Source: Natronosporangium hydrolyticum (GTDB lineage: Bacteria > Actinomycetota > Actinomycetes > Mycobacteriales > Micromonosporaceae). From it: 64,000 nucleotides of DNA. A program made the translations under genes and the position numbers. The stretch covers positions 2,232,001 through 2,296,000 of the forward strand of contig NZ_CP070499.1 of NCBI RefSeq assembly GCF_016925615.1, written 5' to 3'. The notes below the pieces were generated by a model. It did no database searches, had not been told where the DNA came from, and saw only the letters and a list, made by a program, of their open reading frames with translations. This document shows positions 34,006 through 42,145 of this stretch, in pieces; within the stretch, counting starts at the first letter, position 1; every line of letters begins with the position of its first letter.

Positions 34006-34995
34006 TCAGTCTTGGCGAAGCGTCCCCTGGAAGAAGTCGACCGCGTCGGCCGCGACCCGCCGCCGGGTCAAGGCTCCCAGGTCGCCCGTGGCCGCTGCGG
34101 CGGCGGTGAGTTCTGCAACGCCGTCGTCTACGGCGCCGGTGGGCGCTACGGCGGTGGTGGTTTCCGTGGCGGAGCGGGTCGCCGCAGCAGCGGGGGTCTC
34201 GGTGGCATCGGCCCGTGCGGTGCCGCCGCCCAAGAAGGCGTAGTGGCCGACCCTGCCGGTGGCGCGCCGCAACGAGGCGGCGGGGATCGGCTCGGCGTAG
34301 CAACGGGCCACCTCCGAGGCCGGCACGATCTCGTCGGCCTCGGCCAGCCAGACCCGGGTTGGTCGGGTGATCGCGGCGAGGCTACCCGGGTCGAGCACGG
34401 CGCCCAGTGAGGGGCAGATGAGGAAACCTGCGCCGACTCGTGGGTCGGTGTAGTCTCGGCCGACCGCGTCGAGCCACTGCCGCTGTTCTTCCTCGGTGAC
34501 CGCGGCTCGCAGCTCCGCAAGCAGCGTCGGGTACTCCGGGGTAGGCGGGCTCTCGATGTCGCCGTGGGCGATCGCGGCGAAGCGTGCCGGCAGCACCCGG
34601 GCGCCCAGCAGCGCAGCCACCGAGTAACCGCCCAGTGAGAATCCGGCTGCGCCGACCGAGCCGATCTCCTCCGACACCGACAGGCGATCTAGCAGGTAGC
34701 GCAGGTCCAGCGGGCGGTCCCACCAGCAGACGAATGCCTGCGGCCGATATTGGTCCACGAAGGTATTGCCGTGGTGGTCGACCCCGGCCACCAGGAAACC
34801 AGCATCGGCCAGCGCGGTGGCGAGCCAGGTCAGGTTCTGCGCGGCGCCGCCAGTGCCATGGGACAGCAACACCACATCGGGCGGTGAGTCGGCGGGCTTC
34901 GGCCGCCACAGATGCACCCGGATCGGCCGGTCACCCGAACCGTCCCACGCCGGCCGGGAAGGGTCGTGCAGTAGGTGAAACTCGGTGGCCGTCAC
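34006..34995 (-). CDS. Alpha/beta hydrolase (platelet-activating-factor acetylhydrolase/dienelactone hydrolase type)
   Basis: A 329-residue cytoplasmic enzyme. PDVVLLSHGTGG gives the oxyanion-hole strand-turn, GFSLGGYS holds nucleophile Ser120, ADEIV the acid, and GRVGHYAFLG the catalytic His. The last ~60 residues are Ala/Thr-rich and appear disordered before a final helix. Substrates of this group are esters of unknown identity. It lies between the HNH gene and a truncated hydrolase. Confidence 0.8.
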   Translation of the reverse strand: MTATEFHLLHDPSRPAWDGSGDRPIRVHLWRPKPADSPPDVVLLSHGTGGAAQNLTWLATALADAGFLVAGVDHHGNTFVDQYRPQAFVCWWDRPLDLRYLLDRLSVSEEIGSVGAAGFSLGGYSVAALLGARVLPARFAAIAHGDIESPPTPEYPTLLAELRAAVTEEEQRQWLDAVGRDYTDPRVGAGFLICPSLGAVLDPGSLAAITRPTRVWLAEADEIVPASEVARCYAEPIPAASLRRATGRVGHYAFLGGGTARADATETPAAAATRSATETTTAVAPTGAVDDGVAELTAAAAATGDLGALTRRRVAADAVDFFQGTLRQD

Positions 34996-35043
34996 AATTC
35001 GACTGTACGGGTGGCGGGAGGTGGTCCCGCCACCCGCGTACGG

Positions 35044-36021
35044 TCAGTCGCGGTGCCACCAGCGTGGCTGCTCCGGAGGCGGCACAGTCACCGCATCCGG
35101 GGTCGGTACGCGGTGGGGCGTGGCCGCGGGAGCCGGCTCCACCCCGGGGCAGCTGGCGCCCTGGGCCGGGCGATGCAGCGACACCAGGAAGGTGTCGATC
35201 GTGCCGGTGGTGCAGTCGCTGCGACCGTAGACGCCGTGCCCCCACCCTTCGTAGGTCAGCAGGGAGGCGTGGCGGCGTAGTTGCGACAGGGCACCGAGGG
35301 TCCAGGCGTACGGTGTGGACGGGTCGTGGACGGCGCTGGTCAGCAACAGTTGCGGCCCCACCGGGACCCGTAACGGTTGCTGCGGGTTGGTCACCTCGCT
35401 CGGCCAACCGAGGCAGGCGACGGTGGCGTAGACCGCCAGCGGCGAGCAGCGCATGTCCGGTGCGATCCGGTCGAGCTGCCGCAGTTGCCGCGCAAACTCC
35501 CGGTGGTCCGGGACCGGGAGATCCCAGTCCTGGCAGAAGATTGCCTGGAACGGAGCGGCTGACACGTCAGCTTCGGCGGCGAGGCCGGTAGCCAACTGGT
35601 GACCGGCGACGGCTTTGGTCGGCGCCGGAGCCGGCTGGTCCAGGGTTACCAGCAGTTCGGCCAGCTGGTGCCAATGCGGCCCGTAGAGGCCGCTGAAGAC
35701 CGCGTTGATCAGTTCGAAGGCGGTGACCGCGACGGGCCCCGGCTCGACGAGCAGTTCGCCACGGTCGGCCCGCGCCAGCAGGTCGTGCCAGACCCCACGC
35801 AGATCGTCACCGTGCAGCGGGCAGCTGCTGTCCCGGTCGCACCAGGCCACGAACTCGTCGAAGGAGCCCTGGGCCCCGTCGGTCTGGGTAGCGAGGAATC
35901 GTCGGATGCCGAGGCGGTGGTCCATGTTGCTGTCCAACGTCATCGCCCGCACCCGGTGCGGGAAACGCTCGGCGTACTGCTGGCCGATCAGGGTGCCGTA
36001 GGGGGGAGAACCATCAGCAGA
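35044..36021 (-). pseudogene. 5'-truncated TAP-family alpha/beta hydrolase
   Basis: The frame encodes the C-terminal ~65% of a tripeptidyl-aminopeptidase-like hydrolase: YGTLIGQQYAERFPHRVRAM, then LDSNMDHR, FDEFVAWCDRD, LGWP, and a TAP C-terminal domain with DPSTPYAWTLGALSQL and TYEGWGHGVYGRSDC (catalytic His). The nucleophile motif G-x-S-Y-G should stand just before YGTLIG, but here the frame reads GSPPYGT and meets a TAG at 36022-36024. The signal peptide, oxyanion hole and nucleophile elbow are missing, so it cannot be active. The break sits at a run of six C (36002-36007 on this strand). Confidence 0.8.
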
Positions 36022-36843
36022 CTAATGAACAGTGCTCACGCCAAGCAGCGGGCACGACATCCCAGCAGCGATCAACCCTCCCGGACACCGACGGGGCACG
36101 GTCTTGGGCTGAAGGGCTCCAAGGCCCAGTCAGGACGAGTGCTCACCCGCCGGCGGCGACCGGTATCGAATCTGCCTCACGACCGATCCGATAACTCTCA
36201 TTAGTCGGGTCACACTGTCCGTTAACATCCCGGGTCAAGCCCAGCCGGCACGCCCGTGACGTTGCGATCCCTCGTAGGGGGCGATGGCAACCGTTGCGCC
36301 GTGCAGTAGGGCGAGCACCCGATCAGCGCTCCGTGGGGGGCGTGGGTCGGCACCGGTGCTCCAGCGGCGGAGTAATGCCTTCTGCCGGGGGCAGGTCGAG
36401 GCTGGTGCCGTGGAAGCCGCGCGGGTCGCGGGCGCTCAGCCCGGCGGTGGGTCTACCGGCACCGGCGGTGGTGGGCGAACCCGGAAGGCCTGCCGCAGCC
36501 CGACGACCTTCCTCTTGCGTCCGGTCGGGTTCGGGAAGGTCGCCGACATGCCGGGAGGCGTCGAACTCGTCGATCGGGCACACCAGCCGCACCCCGAACG
36601 TCGCCTCGATCCCGGCCGCCTTAGGCTCGATCAGGAAACGGTGGAGCTGTTGAACCCTGCACTAATCCCGCCGGGTCGAGGCCGCCTTTCCCTCGACGGC
36701 CATCGACCCCACTCGGGGTCGTCATCCTCGGTGGTCACCTCACACGCCGGGCGGCCCCAACGCTGCCAGCATTCGCTCCAGCCCTCCGGGTTGATGCTCC
36801 GCGCAATGTCTGCGCTCCCAGCTACAGTAATTCGGGGCGAAGG
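36022..36843. other. Intergenic remnant region without a supportable gene
   Basis: About 820 bp between two broken genes. Codon bias is weak in all frames. One reverse-strand stretch of ~85 codons (36323-36592, with FGVRLVCPIDEFDASRHVG just upstream) looks coding-like but has no partner motif and no start signal; it may be a scrap of a deleted gene. Nothing else is recognisable. Confidence 0.5.
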
Positions 36844-37251
36844 ATGACCAAGGACAGAACTACGTCAATGTGGAGAGCCTGGGACCCAATGGGTGAACCG
36901 GGCATTGCGGAGGTGGTGGCCGACGCCGTGGCGCGTGCGGAGGCGAGAGGCACTCCAAAAGCAGAGGCCGTCGAGAAGATCCGCGGATCCCTTGAGGAAA
37001 GGCTTCCCGAGGTTGTCGATCAGTCGGCTCAGAGCATTGGGCGGACACTCCGCCGAACGACCCCCGCAATGATTAGTCGGCACCGTCGTTACCGTCGAGG
37101 GTTCGACAAACGGCTGCAGTGGCAGTGGGGGGATGCCCTTGACCTCCTCTACAGCATCATCGTCTGCTGCCAGGAGCTTGGTACCGGGTTCAGCAGAGCG
37201 CAACGAGAACAAGCGGTCAGCGAGAACGATCTCCGATTTGAAGCGCTCGTC
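36844..37251 (+). pseudogene. DUF5677-like gene, cut by an IS end
   Basis: About 136 codons resemble the N-terminal half of DUF5677 proteins: FDKRLQWQWGDALDLLYSIIVCCQELGTGFSR and ENDLRFEALV. In that family FEALV is followed by RLHARA and a further ~150 residues. Here the family match ends at FEALV, and the next bases (CAATGAGCCCTTTTCA) are the end of an insertion-sequence remnant on the other strand. The frame runs on to 37980 as antisense of the ABC permease, which is not meaningful. DUF5677 proteins have no firm function. Confidence 0.6.
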
Positions 37252-37400
37252 AATGAGCCCTTTTCATCGTGGGTGGCGGTGGGCTTCGACGGCGTGGAGG
37301 GCGAGGATTGCCTGCACGATTGCGGTGGCGCGGTGCGGGCAGCAGCGCAGCTTGGTCAGCACTTTCCAGGTCTTGAGGGTCGCCACCACGACCCGCCGGC
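37252..37400 (-). mobile_element. IS5-family remnant (transposase 3' end and one terminus)
   Basis: The reverse strand encodes TLKTWKVLTKLRCCPHRATAIVQAILALHAVEAHR and a stop at 37264, the characteristic C terminus of actinobacterial IS5-type (IS427-like) transposases. A short end TGAAAAGGGCTCATTG follows and abuts the broken DUF5677 gene. The rest of the element is absent, and its place is taken by the 3' end of the ABC permease (stop at 37409), so a deletion joined them. Confidence 0.7.
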
Positions 37401-37408
37401 AGCGGCAC

Positions 37409-38146
37409 CTAGCGGACGGCTGACGACCGGCGGTACGCGGCGGCGGCGAGCACTCCGAACACGACAGTCCAAACCGCCAGATAGGCGGCTGTGGCGGGAG
37501 TGGCGCCGACGGCTCCGATGGCACTCCAACCCAGCTCAGCGTACTGATGGCTCGGCAACGCGCGGGAGACGGCCTGCAGCCAGGATGGGAAGGACTCCAC
37601 CGGCACCAACAACCCGCCGAGGCCCGCCAGCGCGAGCCACACCGCCGTCGTGGCCGCTCCGGTCACCTCGCGGGGAAGTGTGTAGCCCAACGCCAGCCCG
37701 AGCAACGCGAACGGGACGGTACCCAACCACATCACCAGCACCAGCGTCAGCCATCGACCGACTGGCAGCGACACGTCGTGTAGGAGAACCGCTGCCGCAC
37801 CGACCGCGACGATCGGCGGGAGGACGGTCAGCGTGGCGACCATCCCCCTGGCGGCGACCACTCGCGACGGTGGTAGCGGCGTGGTGCGCAGCTGCCGTAG
37901 CCAGCCGTCGGATCGCTCGTAGGCGACACCGGAGCTGTGTGACAGGACGCCGACCACCGCCCCCCATCCCGCCACGCTGACCATCGCGAATGCGGCGATG
38001 GGAACGCCTCGGTGCAGCGCGGACACGTCATCCCCTCCGACAACTGTGAACACCACGTAGAAGGCTGTCGGCAGGAGCGAGCTGAAAACCAGCAGGCCGC
38101 GGATGCGTCCGACCCGGCGGAGCTCGAAGGCGAGGTACCCGAGCAT
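37409..38146 (-). CDS. ABC-2 type exporter permease
   Basis: A 245-residue membrane protein with six helices in the DrrB/ABC-2 arrangement: an amphipathic N terminus (LAFELRRVGRIRGLLVF), helices to about residue 235, and a central LRTTPLPPSRVVAARG loop that contacts the ATPase. Its ATG overlaps the stop of the ATPase gene (TAATG). The C terminus ends only ~10 bp before an IS remnant but has normal family length, so the gene looks intact. Confidence 0.85.
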   Translation of the reverse strand: MLGYLAFELRRVGRIRGLLVFSSLLPTAFYVVFTVVGGDDVSALHRGVPIAAFAMVSVAGWGAVVGVLSHSSGVAYERSDGWLRQLRTTPLPPSRVVAARGMVATLTVLPPIVAVGAAAVLLHDVSLPVGRWLTLVLVMWLGTVPFALLGLALGYTLPREVTGAATTAVWLALAGLGGLLVPVESFPSWLQAVSRALPSHQYAELGWSAIGAVGATPATAAYLAVWTVVFGVLAAAAYRRSSAVR

Positions 38147-39066
38147 TACGGTTCCCGCTCCTCATCGGCCGCCTCAGCGGGGTGAGCGAGCGCCAGATAT
38201 GCCTCTGTGAGGCCGCCAACCGTGACCTCCAGGTCCGTGACCTGCCCGCGGGCCTGGACCAGCGCGGACACGGCCGCGTCTGCGTCGTCGCAGGTCAGAA
38301 CCGCACGTCCGGCCCGGACCGCCACCGTCCTCACTCCTGGCAGCCGGTCCAACCCGGCCGCGGAGGCGCCGTCGAGCCGGAAGCTGACCCGCCGCTCGGT
38401 CGCCGCGGCGCGCCGGATCTCCGAGCTGGTTCCGTCCGCCACCACTCGGCCGCGCGCGATCACCACCACCCGATCGGCGAAGTCTTCAGCTTCGGCGAGA
38501 TAGTGAGTGGCGAAGATGACCGTACGCCCGGCCGCCGCTAGGCGCCCGACGGTGTCCCAGAAGCTCACCCTCGCCGAGACGTCGAGCCCGGCCGTCGGCT
38601 CGTCCAGCACGAGCAGGTCGGGGTCACCGGCGAGCGCGAAGGCGAACTTGACCCGTTGCGCTTCGCCGCCGGAGAGCTTCTCGATTCGCCGGCGGGTGAG
38701 CCGGTCCAACCCCGCCGTGCGCAGTAGCTCGGAAGCCGGCAGCGAGCGAGGATAGACGCTGCGCGCCAGCGCGATCAGCTCGCCGACCGTCGCGTACCAA
38801 GGCAGCTGGACGCCCTGCAACATAGCGCCCACCCGGCCAGCCCGGACGGTCTCGCTCGCCGGCACGCCGTACAGCGCTGCCGCGCCGGAGTCCGGCCTCG
38901 TCAACCCGAGCAAGATCGAGATAGCGGTGGACTTGCCGGCGCCGTTGGGCCCCAGGATGGCCACCCGTTCCCCTTGGCTGACTGCCAAGTCGATTCCCGC
39001 GACCGCCTCGACCCGACCGAACCGCTTGCTGACGCCGGTGAGCCGGACGACCGCCTCGCTCCCCAT
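38146..39066 (-). CDS. ABC exporter ATP-binding protein (DrrA/CcmA type)
   Basis: A 306-residue ATPase: Walker A GPNGAGKST (about residue 40), Q loop in VGAMLQGVQLPWYATVGELI, signature LSGGEAQRVKFAFAL, Walker B LLVLDEPTAGLD, switch His in FATHYLAEAE, and a C-terminal accessory domain of ~90 residues usual for drug or lipid exporters. I chose the ATG at 39066 because TAGTGT lies 8 nt upstream, suggesting a leaderless or short-leader message; in-frame ATGs at 39072 and 39084 are alternatives. It forms a two-gene operon with the permease, cargo unknown. Confidence 0.9.
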   Translation of the reverse strand: MGSEAVVRLTGVSKRFGRVEAVAGIDLAVSQGERVAILGPNGAGKSTAISILLGLTRPDSGAAALYGVPASETVRAGRVGAMLQGVQLPWYATVGELIALARSVYPRSLPASELLRTAGLDRLTRRRIEKLSGGEAQRVKFAFALAGDPDLLVLDEPTAGLDVSARVSFWDTVGRLAAAGRTVIFATHYLAEAEDFADRVVVIARGRVVADGTSSEIRRAAATERRVSFRLDGASAAGLDRLPGVRTVAVRAGRAVLTCDDADAAVSALVQARGQVTDLEVTVGGLTEAYLALAHPAEAADEEREP

Positions 39067-39150
39067 GAGCATCCACACTAGCATTGCCCTGCAAGCTCGG
39101 GGACAGTCGGCGCCCGTCCCCGGTTCGGGGGGGTGTCCCTATGGGTTCTG

Positions 39151-40341
39151 TCAAGCGGCGACGGGGCGTGGTTGGTAGGTGGTCTTGTGGCGCAGCATGG
39201 AGAACAGGACATCGACCCGGCGCCGGGCCAGGCAGATGAGGGCAGCGTTGTGTTTCTTGCCTTCGGCTCGCTTCCGGTCGTAGTAGGCGCGGCTGGCTGG
39301 GTCGGCTAGGGCGGCGAACGCCGCGAGGAAGAACGCACGTTTGAGCTGCTTGTTTCCGCCTTTGGGTGGGTGTTCGCCGCGGATGGAGCTGCCGGAACGC
39401 CGGGTGACCGGGGCTAGGCCGGCGTAGGCGGCCAAGTGGCCGGGGGTGGGGAAGGCGCTGGCGTCGCCGACTTCGAGCAGGATGCGGGCGCCGGTCCTGA
39501 CTCCGATGCCGGGCATCGAGGTCAGGACCTTGGCGAGAGGGTGGGCATCGAGCATCCCTTCGACCTCGGCCGCGGTCTGTTCGCGTTGCTTGAGGACGTC
39601 GCGTAGCGAGCTGGCCAGCCGGGGAAGGATGGTCTCGGCGGCGTGGCTGCCGGGCACGATCACGGTCTGCTCGTCAAGGGCGGCCAGGATCTGTGCGACG
39701 AGACGTTCGCCCATGCGTGGGGCATGGCGGGTGGCGATGGTGGTGAGCTTGCGGCGTCCGGCCTTGCGTAGCCCGGCCGGTCCGCCGCAGCGTGTCAGCA
39801 GTTCCAGCACTGCCGGGTGGGCGGCCTTCGGGCCGAGGACACGCTCGAGTGGAGGGTGGATCTGGGTGAGCAGGCCGCGGATGCGGTTGGAGATGCGGGT
39901 GGCCTCGCCGGCGAGGTCGTCGTCGTAGCCGATGAGCATCTCCAGCTCGGCCAGGGTGTCATCGCCGGTGTCGACTCGCCGCAGCGTGTGCGGCAGGGTC
40001 CGGGCCGCGTCGGCGATGACGTAGGCGTCGCGGGCGTCGGTCTTTGATGTGCCCGGGTGCAGGTCGGCGATACGGCGCATGGCCAGCCCGGGTAGGTAGG
40101 CCACCTGGTGTCCGCCGGCACGGGCTACCGCCACTGGCAGCGCGCCGATGGAGGCGGGCTGGTCGACCACCACCAGGATGGTGCCGTGGCGGGCGAGTTT
40201 GTCGTAGAGCGCCCGCAGTTTGGCTTCGCTGTTGGGAAGCGGTGCATCGTGGAGCCTGGCGCCGTCGCGGCCCAGCGCGACCGCGTGGTGTTCGCCTTTG
40301 CCGACGTCCAACCCCAGGAAGACCTCGTACTGGCCGTTCAC
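39151..40341 (-). CDS. IS110-family transposase (DEDD recombinase)
   Basis: A 396-residue transposase that appears full length. The N-terminal RuvC-like DEDD domain has VFLGLDVGKGEHH (Asp12), VVVDQPAS and KTDARDAYVIADAAR. The C-terminal Transposase_20 domain has LTSMPGIGVRTGARILLEVGD and RRSGSSIRGEHPPKGGNKQLKRAFFLAAFAAL, with the catalytic Ser region. There is no frameshift or stop, so the element could be active. Family members use an RNA from the element's non-coding end to choose both donor and target. Confidence 0.95.
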   Translation of the reverse strand: MNGQYEVFLGLDVGKGEHHAVALGRDGARLHDAPLPNSEAKLRALYDKLARHGTILVVVDQPASIGALPVAVARAGGHQVAYLPGLAMRRIADLHPGTSKTDARDAYVIADAARTLPHTLRRVDTGDDTLAELEMLIGYDDDLAGEATRISNRIRGLLTQIHPPLERVLGPKAAHPAVLELLTRCGGPAGLRKAGRRKLTTIATRHAPRMGERLVAQILAALDEQTVIVPGSHAAETILPRLASSLRDVLKQREQTAAEVEGMLDAHPLAKVLTSMPGIGVRTGARILLEVGDASAFPTPGHLAAYAGLAPVTRRSGSSIRGEHPPKGGNKQLKRAFFLAAFAALADPASRAYYDRKRAEGKKHNAALICLARRRVDVLFSMLRHKTTYQPRPVAA

Positions 40342-40530
40342 TACCTGTGGCCCTCTCGCCTCGGTGCGGCCTCGGTCGCGGGTCTGGGCGTCGGGCTGCC
40401 GGCAGCCACGTTACGAGGAGACCTACCCCCGTGCGGGGTGGCCGGGTCCCTATCAGCGGTCGGCCGACGCCACCCGACCCGGCGACAACACCCCCCGGAT
40501 CATGGCTACGACAGGGGCAGTAAGTCATAC
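40342..40530 (-). ncRNA. Candidate bridge RNA region of the IS110 element
   Basis: The ~190 bp upstream of the transposase start are non-coding and contain several short stems, for example CCCCGTGCGGGG (40425-40436 area) and the GTCGGCC/GGCCGAC-like pair near 40460. In IS110-group elements the bridge RNA is transcribed from exactly this 5' non-coding end. No covariance model was applied, so loop boundaries and guide sequences are not assigned. Confidence 0.45.
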
Positions 40531-40637
40531 CGGGCCGGGCGACCGAGGAGTCCCCGGCTGGGGACGATCAAAAAGGTAACGGGGCATGCGGGTCGTCGGC
40601 CGGGGCCCTAGCGTCCCAGACAGGTCCTCACAGGAGG

Positions 40638-41900
40638 GTGGTGCTGACTCGATCGACGAGGGCTACAGTGCCCGGGGCACCGTCGGCTTCGCCTCGCCGG
40701 TTGGGTGGCGCGGAGCGGGTGCTGTGGGAGCTGCAGCGGCGTGTGTCGGGCGCCGGCGTGTGGAACGAGGCGCTCGCCGTGTACGTGGTGGGCGGAAGGC
40801 TGGCGATCCCGGCGCTGACCGAGGCGTTCCACCGGGTGGTCCGCCGCCACCCCGCCCTGCGGACCCGGTACCTGCTGCAGCGAGGTGTGCCCACGGCGGT
40901 GGCGGTGCCGCCAGCGGACGTCACGCTGGACCTGCCGGTGCGCGGGCCGGGCCATTGCGTGTGGGCGGACGAACTGGGCGCTGCCGCCGGCCGCCCGTTC
41001 GACCTGGCGGGGGAGCTGCCGGTCCGTGCGGCAGTGCTGCGGTACCGGGGAGTGGACACACTGCTGCTGGTGCTGCACCGGCTGGCCGGCGACGCGGAGA
41101 CCGCCGGCCTGGTCTACCGGGAGCTGGCGGCGTGCTACCAAGCACTGTCCGCCGGCGCACCGGCGGCGCCTCTCCTGGACCAGCCAGCTGACCCGTACCT
41201 GGAACGTCCAGCTGGACCGGCCGCCGTCCGCTACTGGCAGGACCGGTTGGCCGGTGTCGCCCCGGCGCTCGGTGCGCTCGCGATCGGCCGCGGCGCCCCA
41301 CCCGATCCGACCTTCGCGGGCTCGGTGTTCGCCCAATCACTCGGGCCGACCGTCGGCCAGGCTGTACCAGCCTTGGCACGGCGACTGGCGGTCACAGAGG
41401 AGGTCGTGCTGCTCGCCGGGTACATCGCGCTGCTCGCCCACCACGGCGGCGGACCCGACCTCGTGATCGAAACCCACCTCGACCGACCCGCGGTAACGCA
41501 CGCGGGATATCGCACCGGCACGCTGCCGGTCCCCGCACCGGCGGACCTCTCCGGATCGTTCGCCGGGCTGGCCACCCGGGTTCACAGGTTCCTGCGGGAC
41601 GCGGCGGCCCACCCGGTGCCGCACCAACTGGTGCTGCCCCACCCAGGGGACGCCGCCGGTGCACCGCGATTCCGGTATGCCTACCGGTATCGTCGGCGAT
41701 CCACCTACACCCGGCTGGGAACGCTTCCGGCTCGGCCGATGCCGGTCGACACCGGACACAGCTGGCATGACCTCGTGTTCGACATCGGTGCCGAGCCCGC
41801 CCGTTTCCTCGGATGGGTCCGCTACCGTACCGAGATCTTCGATCCGGACGACGTGCGCGCACTGGTGCAGCGGTATGAGACGTTGCTCTGCCGGGCCTAA
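40638..41900 (+). CDS. NRPS condensation-domain protein, probably a truncated module
   Basis: A 420-residue protein homologous to non-ribosomal peptide synthetase condensation domains: RLGGAERVLWELQRR opening, FHRVVRRHPALRTRYLLQ, the active-site region LLLVLHRLAGDAETAGLVYRELAACY, and YWQDRLAGVAP. The catalytic motif HHxxxD reads H147-R-L-A-G-D152, so the second His, the presumed general base, is Arg. The frame stops with TAA at 41900, but the same frame continues as ADPDRPLARLRSGG, the normal end of a condensation domain, so a stop or deletion has cut a longer synthetase. The start is uncertain (GTG at 40638, very close to AGGAGG; 40641 is possible). Confidence 0.7.
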   Translation: MVLTRSTRATVPGAPSASPRRLGGAERVLWELQRRVSGAGVWNEALAVYVVGGRLAIPALTEAFHRVVRRHPALRTRYLLQRGVPTAVAVPPADVTLDLPVRGPGHCVWADELGAAAGRPFDLAGELPVRAAVLRYRGVDTLLLVLHRLAGDAETAGLVYRELAACYQALSAGAPAAPLLDQPADPYLERPAGPAAVRYWQDRLAGVAPALGALAIGRGAPPDPTFAGSVFAQSLGPTVGQAVPALARRLAVTEEVVLLAGYIALLAHHGGGPDLVIETHLDRPAVTHAGYRTGTLPVPAPADLSGSFAGLATRVHRFLRDAAAHPVPHQLVLPHPGDAAGAPRFRYAYRYRRRSTYTRLGTLPARPMPVDTGHSWHDLVFDIGAEPARFLGWVRYRTEIFDPDDVRALVQRYETLLCRA

Positions 41901-41962
41901 GCGGACCCGGATCGGCCGCTGGCCCGGCTGCGCTCTGGTGGACCTCGGCTGACCGGGCGCTG

Positions 41963-42145
41963 GTGGCGGGCGCGCGCCGCAGCGGTGAGGTCGCACGAGT
42001 CGTCGACGGGCACGGCCGACAGCTTCCGCCCGGCGTCCGGGGCAAGCTGCACCCCGGTGTCGGGCAGGCCGCCCGGTGGGGGTACGACGGCCGGATAGAG
42101 CTGCTGGACGCGGCCGAGCCTGCGGTGGCCCGACATGGCTGCTAA
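41963..42145 (+). pseudogene. Adenylation-domain scrap of an NRPS
   Basis: About 50 codons read RVVDGHGRQLPPGVRGKL then ARWGYDGRIELL, matching the late core of an AMP-binding adenylation domain (VVDxxGRPxPPGVxGEL ... DLxRWRPDGRLELLGR). Nothing before or after fits a whole domain. It lies just behind the interrupted condensation domain and is probably a deletion remnant of the same synthetase. Confidence 0.6.

Larger units (their letters stand above)
39135..40530 (-). mobile_element. IS110-family insertion sequence
   Basis: A complete IS110-type transposase gene with a short 3' flank and a long 5' non-coding flank. GTCCCTAT occurs just after the transposase stop (39135-39142) and again upstream of its start (40446-40453), and could be the recombined core at the element ends. 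The 5' boundary may instead lie nearer 40530, because the non-coding sequence keeps an IS-like, hairpin-rich character to about there. IS110 elements have no long terminal inverted repeats, and none are seen. Exact ends need comparison with an empty site. Confidence 0.75.

Noticed and set aside
36323-36592. Reverse-strand frame with FGVRLVCPIDEFDASRHVG just upstream
   Set aside because: Partly coding-like but without a recognisable family, start signal or complete length; left as part of the remnant region.
36844-37980. A 378-codon gene covering the DUF5677 stretch and beyond
   Set aside because: Only the first ~136 codons have protein-like character; the rest is antisense to a transposase remnant and an ABC permease.
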